Shown here piece by piece: positions 59,255 to 64,000 of a stretch of DNA of 64,000 nucleotides. The notes under the pieces are model-generated. The model saw nothing but the letters and a program-made list of their open reading frames with translations, ran no database searches and was not told the DNA's origin. Every line of letters begins with the position of its first letter. Position 1 is the stretch's first letter. Both the position numbers and the translations under genes were made by a program. This stretch comes from Microbacterium commune (lineage in GTDB: Bacteria > Actinomycetota > Actinomycetes > Actinomycetales > Microbacteriaceae), in assembly GCF_014836945.1 (NCBI RefSeq), contig NZ_JACSPX010000001.1:1449510-1513509 (forward strand). The letters run 5' to 3'.

Positions 59255-60683
59255 GCGCGGGCGGCAGCCCGACCCGTTGCCGCCAGCGCTCGTGCGCGCG
59301 GGTGAGCTGGGCGACCAGCCGCGGACGACGGGATGCGAGATTGTCGCGCTCGCCGGGGTCGCCGGCCAGGTCCGTGAGGATGAGGCCCTCGCCGGTGCTC
59401 GTGTGCTCGACCGCGCGCACGTACTCGGCGGTCGGGCTGTCGCCGTCCACCCAGAGCAGCTTCCAGTCGCCGCGACGCACCGCCCACTGCCAGCCGCAGT
59501 CCCAGTGCAGCTCGCGGTCGCCGTGCCGCTCGTCCGCGAGCGTCTCGGCATCGGACATCTCCGCGTCGGGCGTCTCCGCGTCGGTCGTCTCGGCGAGCAC
59601 CTGGCGCAGATCGCGCCCGTCACCGTCCGGGTCGGCTTCGAGCCCCGCGGCGGCCGCGAACGTGGCGGCGAGATCCAGCGCGCTCACCGGCTCGCTCACC
59701 ACCGTGCTCGCCGCGGCGACGCCGGGCCAGCGCACGAGGAACGGCACCCGGATGCCGCCCTCCCACAGCGTGTACTTGGTGCCGCGCAGCGCACCGTTGT
59801 CACCGTAGTTGCACTGCGACCCGCCGTTGTCGGTGAGGTAGACGACGATGGTGTCCCCGGCGACGCCGCCGGCGTCGAGGGTGTCGAGCAGGCGGCCGAT
59901 CGCGCGATCCATCAGCTCGAGCTGCGCGAGGTAGAACGCGCGCCCGTCCGGCAGATTCGGGCTGATCGCCCCGTCGTACCAGTCGAGGTACTCCGCGGCT
60001 CCCGGATGCCAGTCGTCTGGCTTCTCGAGGCCGCGTGCGGCCAGCTCGTCGTCGGGCAGCTGCCAGCAGAAGTTGTGCACGGCGTTGAAGGCGACCATGG
60101 CGAAGAACGGCTGCTCGCCGGCGCGGCTCTCGATGAACGCGCCCGCGCGGTCGGCGATCTCGTCGGTCGTGAAGCCGTCGAACTCGACGGGCTCCTCGCC
60201 CGACCAGAACGGCTGCACCCCCATCGCCTCCGCGGCCTCGCCGTACTCGGCGACCGCGTCGTCGCTGTGGTGCAGGTAGTGCAGGCGCCCCATCGACTGA
60301 CCGGCCAGGCCGTAGAAGGACTCGTCGAAACCGTGGTGCGGCGGCGCGCCGCGGTCGGCGGCGGTCTCGTGTCCGTAGTGCACCTTGCCGAAGTACCCGG
60401 TCGCGTAGCCGGCGTCGCGAAGACGCTCGGCGATGGTCGGGGCGTCGCCGATGTGCGCCGAGTCGAACCACAGTCCGCCCCAGCGCTGCTGGTACTGCCC
60501 GGTGATGAGCCCGGCGCGCGACGGCGAGCAGATCGGCGCGGTCACGTAGGCGTCGGTGCACGTCGCGCCCTCGGCCGCCAGGCGGTCGAGCACCGGAGTG
60601 CGCACCCCGGGCGTGCCCATGGCGGAGCGGTCGGCGTGACCGTGGTCGTCGGAGACGATCAGGAGGATGTTCGGGCGGTTCAT
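59238..60683 (-). CDS. Sulfatase (Cys-type), second gene
   Basis: This 481-residue sulfatase has metal residues SDDHG at 11-15, the formylglycine motif CSPSR at 52-56 (PICSPSRAGLITGQ), GYATGYFGKVHYGHE and VVYLTDNGGSQCNYG. A short acidic repeat (TDAETPDAEMSDAETLADE) is inserted in the C-terminal half. There is no signal peptide. The ATG at 60683 overlaps the stop of the upstream sulfatase gene (ATGA), so the two are co-translated. The pair plus the facing sulfatase suggest removal of several different sulfate esters from one glycan. Confidence 0.92.
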   Translation of the reverse strand: MNRPNILLIVSDDHGHADRSAMGTPGVRTPVLDRLAAEGATCTDAYVTAPICSPSRAGLITGQYQQRWGGLWFDSAHIGDAPTIAERLRDAGYATGYFGKVHYGHETAADRGAPPHHGFDESFYGLAGQSMGRLHYLHHSDDAVAEYGEAAEAMGVQPFWSGEEPVEFDGFTTDEIADRAGAFIESRAGEQPFFAMVAFNAVHNFCWQLPDDELAARGLEKPDDWHPGAAEYLDWYDGAISPNLPDGRAFYLAQLELMDRAIGRLLDTLDAGGVAGDTIVVYLTDNGGSQCNYGDNGALRGTKYTLWEGGIRVPFLVRWPGVAAASTVVSEPVSALDLAATFAAAAGLEADPDGDGRDLRQVLAETTDAETPDAEMSDAETLADERHGDRELHWDCGWQWAVRRGDWKLLWVDGDSPTAEYVRAVEHTSTGEGLILTDLAGDPGERDNLASRRPRLVAQLTRAHERWRQRVGLPPAPTSGD

Positions 60684-62095
60684 GGGGCTCCATCCCATCC
60701 AGGCGGTGCGAAGGCGCCGAGCGGGTCGTCGTCGAGGGAGCGCGTCTGTCCGGCGCCGACGACGGGCAGACCGCGGCCGTCCGCCTGCGCGTCGGCATGC
60801 TCAGTGAACCAGGCGTCCAGCATCCCGCGCATCCGCGCGAGATCTGCGGCGTGCGCAGGGTCGTCGGCGAGATTCACCCGCTCGCGCGGATCGGCCTCGA
60901 GGTCGTACAGCTCGTGAGGGCCGTACGGATGCCGGTGCACGTACTTGCGGTCTGTCGTGCGGATCATGCGGACGGGGCCGTATTCGCTGTGCACGACCAC
61001 GGGTCGCGGCTCACGCTCCGCGCGCTCGCCGCGCAGCGCGGCGGCGAAGCTGCGCCCCGGGCCCTGCTCGAACGGCGCCGGGTCGAGTCCGAGCAGCTCG
61101 AGGAGCGTCGCGGGCAGGTCGTAGGCGCTGCGCAGATCGTCGTGCACGTCGCCCTCGGGCAGCGCTCCGGGCTGCGCGACGATGAACGGCACCATCACGG
61201 ACTCGTCGTACATGTTCATCGGGAAGGTGCCGTTGCCCTTGCCCCAGAAGCCGTGCTGGCCGCAGCTGAACCCGTTGTCGCTGAGGAACACCACCATGGT
61301 GTCGTCGAGGATGTCGTGCGCGCGCAGCCGATCGAGAACACGCCCGATCGCGGCATCCATCGCCGTCACTGCGGCGAAATAGCCGATCAGGGCCTCTCGG
61401 GTATCGGCCTCGCCGCCGATCGGCGCGCCGTCGAGGGTCTGCAGCCACGGGTGGGGCTGCTCCTGCGGGCACGTCTCGAACGCGCAGTCGCGATAGAGGT
61501 CGGTGAATTCCGCGGGATGCTGACCGGCGAACGGTTTGTGCGGCGCGGTGAAGTTCAGGGCGAGGAAGAACGGTGCGTCGTGCTGCTGCTCGGCGTCGAG
61601 GAACGCGATCGCATCGTCGGCGATCGCATCGGTGAGGTACTCGGTGACATGCTCGGTCCGGCCGTCTCCGGTGTGCATCACCGCATCGTGGTACGCGCTG
61701 CCGCCGCCGTCGAGGGCGAACCAGTGCACGAAGCCGCGCCGCGGAACATCGCTGGCGCCCAGATGCCACTTGCCCGACAGGCCGAGGCGGTAGCCTGCGT
61801 CGGCGAGCGCATCGGTGAGGGTCGGCATCCCCGCCAGGTAGTCACGACTGGCCGCGCCGGCGTGCGCGCCGTCGAGGTAGTCGTGCACGCCGTGTGCCGA
61901 CGGGATCCGTCCGGTGAGCAGGCTGGCCCGGGCCGGTGAGCACACGGGCGAGGCGCAGAAGAAGCGGTCGAGACGGATGCCGCGCTCGGCCAGCTCATCG
62001 AGGACCGGCGTGCGGATCTCGTGGTTCCCCGCCGCGCCCAGCGCCCACGGGCCCTGGTCGTCGCTGACGATCAGGACGAGGTTGGGGTGGGTCAT
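60680..62095 (-). CDS. Sulfatase (Cys-type), third gene
   Basis: This 471-residue sulfatase has SDDQG at 11-15, the formylglycine motif CSPAR at 52-56 (PVCSPARASLLTGR), YRLGLSGKWHLGASD with the Lys/His pair and FLSDNGFSCGQHGFWGKGN. The C-terminal RKYVHRHPYGPHELYDLEAD is common in S1 sulfatases. There is no signal peptide. It starts four bases inside the end of the Gfo/Idh gene and ends overlapping the next sulfatase. The order is regulator, oxidoreductase, sulfatase, sulfatase in one operon. The substrate position cannot be told from sequence alone. Confidence 0.92.
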   Translation of the reverse strand: MTHPNLVLIVSDDQGPWALGAAGNHEIRTPVLDELAERGIRLDRFFCASPVCSPARASLLTGRIPSAHGVHDYLDGAHAGAASRDYLAGMPTLTDALADAGYRLGLSGKWHLGASDVPRRGFVHWFALDGGGSAYHDAVMHTGDGRTEHVTEYLTDAIADDAIAFLDAEQQHDAPFFLALNFTAPHKPFAGQHPAEFTDLYRDCAFETCPQEQPHPWLQTLDGAPIGGEADTREALIGYFAAVTAMDAAIGRVLDRLRAHDILDDTMVVFLSDNGFSCGQHGFWGKGNGTFPMNMYDESVMVPFIVAQPGALPEGDVHDDLRSAYDLPATLLELLGLDPAPFEQGPGRSFAAALRGERAEREPRPVVVHSEYGPVRMIRTTDRKYVHRHPYGPHELYDLEADPRERVNLADDPAHAADLARMRGMLDAWFTEHADAQADGRGLPVVGAGQTRSLDDDPLGAFAPPGWDGAP

Positions 62096-63087
62096 CTCAG
62101 CGCATCCGCCTCGGCGAACAGCAGTGCCGACCCCTCTTCCGCGGAGCGGTACGCCGCGAGGATCAGCTCGACCACGTGTCGGGCGTGCGCGATCGGCACG
62201 GTGGGAGTGCCGCCCTGCACCACACGCTGGAAGTCCTCCAGCTGCGCGGTGAAGGCGCTCTGGATGTCGTCGGGATGGCTGCGGTGCACCAGCCGCGAGC
62301 GGCCGTCGATGTGCACGGTGGTGCCGTGGCGTGGATTGATCTCGATGACGCCGCCGTCGCACACGATGGTCACGAGGTCGCCCCGGGTCGCCGGATCGCT
62401 CACCACGACGATGCTCACCGCGACCCCGTTGTCGAGGCGCAGCATCATCGCACCGTCGGTCTCGACCGCCGAGCCGAAGCGGTTGACCGTGGTGGCGAGC
62501 ATCTCGACCGCCCGCCCGGCGCCCAGCCACAGCGCCCGGTCGATGCAGTGACCGCCGATATTCATCAGCGCCCCGCCGCCGGCGATCTCGGGAGAGAAGA
62601 ACCACGGCGAGCGGGTGCCCGGACGGTAGTCGGTGCTGCGGTTGTCGCGCACCATCCGCACCGTCCCCAGCTCGCCAGACGCCAGCACCCTCTGGGCGGC
62701 GACCTTCTCGGGCAGGTAGTGCTGGATGTGTCCCACGGTCAGCGCGACGCCAGCGCTCTCGCACGCGGCGACCAGCCGGTCGCAGTCCTCCAGGGTGGTG
62801 GCCATCGGCTTCTCCACCAGCACGTGCGCACCGGCGGCGGCGGCATCCACGCCGATCGGCAGGTGCGTCGCGTGCGGCGTGTTCACGATAACGGCATCCA
62901 CCACCCCCGCCGCCAGCATCGCCCGATGATCGGTGAAGACGGCGGCATCCGGGCATCCGGCGGCTGCCCTTCGAGCGGCGGCCTCGTCGATGTCGCAGAC
63001 GGCGACGAGCTGCACGCCGTCCAACGCCGCCGCTGCGGCGCAGTGGTACGGGGCGACGGCCCCGGCTCCGATCAATCCGATCCGCAC
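62092..63087 (-). CDS. Gfo/Idh/MocA family oxidoreductase
   Basis: This 331-residue NAD(P)-dependent sugar oxidoreductase has MRIGLIGAGAVAPYHCAAAA for the nucleotide, NTPHATHLPIGVDAAAAGAH, the EKP motif in HVLVEKPMATTLED and MNIGGHCIDRALWLG in the catalytic domain. Members oxidise or reduce sugars and inositols, and some run glycosidases through a redox step. It lies between the regulator and two sulfatases in one operon, so it probably acts on the desulfated sugar. It follows the regulator gene by 15 bases. Confidence 0.9.
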   Translation of the reverse strand: MRIGLIGAGAVAPYHCAAAAALDGVQLVAVCDIDEAAARRAAAGCPDAAVFTDHRAMLAAGVVDAVIVNTPHATHLPIGVDAAAAGAHVLVEKPMATTLEDCDRLVAACESAGVALTVGHIQHYLPEKVAAQRVLASGELGTVRMVRDNRSTDYRPGTRSPWFFSPEIAGGGALMNIGGHCIDRALWLGAGRAVEMLATTVNRFGSAVETDGAMMLRLDNGVAVSIVVVSDPATRGDLVTIVCDGGVIEINPRHGTTVHIDGRSRLVHRSHPDDIQSAFTAQLEDFQRVVQGGTPTVPIAHARHVVELILAAYRSAEEGSALLFAEADALR

Positions 63088-63102
63088 GTGTGTCTCCCTC
63101 GA

Positions 63103-64000
63103 TCAGTCCTGGTGAAGTGCGCTCGCGCCGCACGAGCGACGGATCACGATGCGCGGCCGCAGCCGGATCTGGTGCAGCGGGCATTCGTCGCCCTCCACCA
63201 GCCGGCGCAGCATGACGTCAGCGGCCATGCGACCGATGCGGTACTTGGGCGGGGCCACCGCGGTCAGCGGCACCTCGGCGAGGTCGGCCACCTCGTCGTC
63301 GTACGAGACGAGGGCGACGTCGTCGGGGATGCTCACCCCGGCTCGGCGCGCGGCACCCTGCAGCAGCGCCGCCTCCCGGTCGCCGAACACGAGGGCGGCG
63401 GTGGCGTCGAACTCGCGCAGCGCAGTGAACGCGGACGACCCGGAATCGGCTTCCCACTCCTGCTTGGTCTGCGCGAACTCGAGCCCGGTGGGCAGCTCGA
63501 GGCCGGCGATGGCCCGGCGGTAGCCGCGCACGATGCCGAACTCGGTGACGGTGGCCGAGCGCGTGAGAAGGGCGATGCGCGAGTGGCCGAGGCGTGCCAG
63601 GTGGACGATCGCGTCGTACGCCCCGCCGGCATGGTCGGAGCAGACGTGCTCGGTGGTGTCGGCGGGGCCGACATCGGCCAGGCTGCGCTCGACCAGCACG
63701 ACCGGGACAGGCAGCGCCATGAGCTGCTGAGCGCGGGCGAGCGGGGCGTCGAGCCCCGTGAGCGTGGGCGCGAGGATGAGTCCGTCGACACCGGCATCCA
63801 GCAGCGACGCGATCGCGTCGTCCTCGCGCTCGGGCTGGTAGCGGTAGGTCGCCAGCTGCAGCGAGGCGCCCGCCGCCTGCAGGGATTCGTCGATGCCCTG
63901 CAGAACTCTGGGGTAGTAGAGCTGGGTGTCGGGCAGCAGCACGCCGATGCGCCGACGCGTGCGCTCCTCGCGTGGGCGGGTGTGCGCGACGAAGCTGCCG
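63103..64000 (-). CDS. Transcriptional regulator, probable GntR head with LacI-type sensor domain (partial)
   Basis: The last 299 residues are present and the N-terminal end lies outside the window. The sensor domain starts RRRIGVLLPDTQLYYPRVLQ and has the LacI/periplasmic-binding fold (DGLILAPTLTGLDAPLARAQ, SYDDEVADLAEVPLTAVAPP, LRPRIVIRRSCGAS). Upstream of it the visible frame reads GSFVAHTRPREERT. GSFVA resembles the wing end of GntR winged helices, not the LacI hinge. The whole may be an AraR-like hybrid. It leads the Gfo/Idh-sulfatase operon and probably controls it. Confidence 0.8.
   Translation of the reverse strand, partial: GSFVAHTRPREERTRRRIGVLLPDTQLYYPRVLQGIDESLQAAGASLQLATYRYQPEREDDAIASLLDAGVDGLILAPTLTGLDAPLARAQQLMALPVPVVLVERSLADVGPADTTEHVCSDHAGGAYDAIVHLARLGHSRIALLTRSATVTEFGIVRGYRRAIAGLELPTGLEFAQTKQEWEADSGSSAFTALREFDATAALVFGDREAALLQGAARRAGVSIPDDVALVSYDDEVADLAEVPLTAVAPPKYRIGRMAADVMLRRLVEGDECPLHQIRLRPRIVIRRSCGASALHQD

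Noticed and set aside
57752-59623. Upstream extension of the DUF2264 frame to 59623
   Set aside because: The extra residues are the antisense of the sulfatase gene 57857-59254; the family-like start lies at 57751.
62096-63184. Upstream extension of the third sulfatase frame
   Set aside because: It runs opposite in phase through the Gfo/Idh gene, which has clear motifs; the ATGA overlap at 62092-62095 sets the start.

Overview
The window is about 64 kb of very GC-rich chromosomal DNA from an actinobacterium, most likely Microbacterium or a close relative in Microbacteriaceae. This is inferred from codon use, the frequent 'gcatccg' and 'ggatgcc' strings, the heme gene set and the gene content. 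There is no rRNA, tRNA, CRISPR array, transposase or phage module. No gap between genes exceeds 300 bases.

Region 1 (1-10.4 kb) is a heme biosynthesis cluster of the coproporphyrin-dependent type. hemA reads left, and hemE, cgoX (hemG/hemY), hemQ/chdC, hemC, hemD, hemB and hemL read right. Three small envelope-type genes sit between cgoX and chdC. No ferrochelatase is present.

Region 2 (10.4-34.9 kb) is mixed housekeeping and transport. It has an ABC ATPase with a roughly 440-residue Asp/Ala tail, a CoA-ester hydrolase, a glycosyltransferase, a two-gene heterodimeric ABC exporter and a D,D-carboxypeptidase. It also has a TPP riboswitch driving an ECF thiamine/HMP importer, two SDR genes, a TauE exporter with KDPG-type aldolase, rlmN, a SixA-like phosphatase, a DUF4407 protein, an aldo/keto reductase, a GcvR-like ACT protein and a Cds1-like PLP enzyme.

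Region 3 (34.9-55.7 kb) is a carbohydrate island. It holds a ribose module (rbsK, rbsD, GntR regulator, transaldolase-like gene) and a complete candidate non-phosphorylating L-fucose pathway: mutarotase, dehydrogenase, lactonase, L-fuconate dehydratase, SDR and FAH-type hydrolase. It also has a ketose 3-epimerase, a ribose-type ABC importer, and an operon of FGGY kinase, 2-hydroxyacid dehydrogenase, shikimate-dehydrogenase-like protein and PTE-family lactonase facing a cupin phosphoglucose isomerase. Two recurring operator-like motifs tie these units together: a TGT-n4-ACA motif (five sites) and an ACATCsGAT motif (three sites). Both occur at the ABC importer promoter.

Region 4 (55.7-64 kb) is a sulfatase locus. 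It has a DUF2264 protein, three Cys-type sulfatases, a Gfo/Idh oxidoreductase and the C-terminal part of a regulator that looks like a GntR head on a LacI-type sensor. The combination suggests scavenging of a sulfated, possibly fucose-containing glycan, although no fucosidase or endo-hydrolase is visible here.

The most striking non-coding signal is a family of seven 65-85 bp palindromes sharing the arm CGCTCCGGTATGAGTTCGTG. They occupy all five convergent gene junctions between 37.8 and 55.8 kb and none of the seven clear convergent junctions elsewhere. One copy carries matched changes on both arms. A second window-wide signal is a -10-like hexamer placed 6-7 bases before many start codons, suggesting frequent leaderless transcripts.
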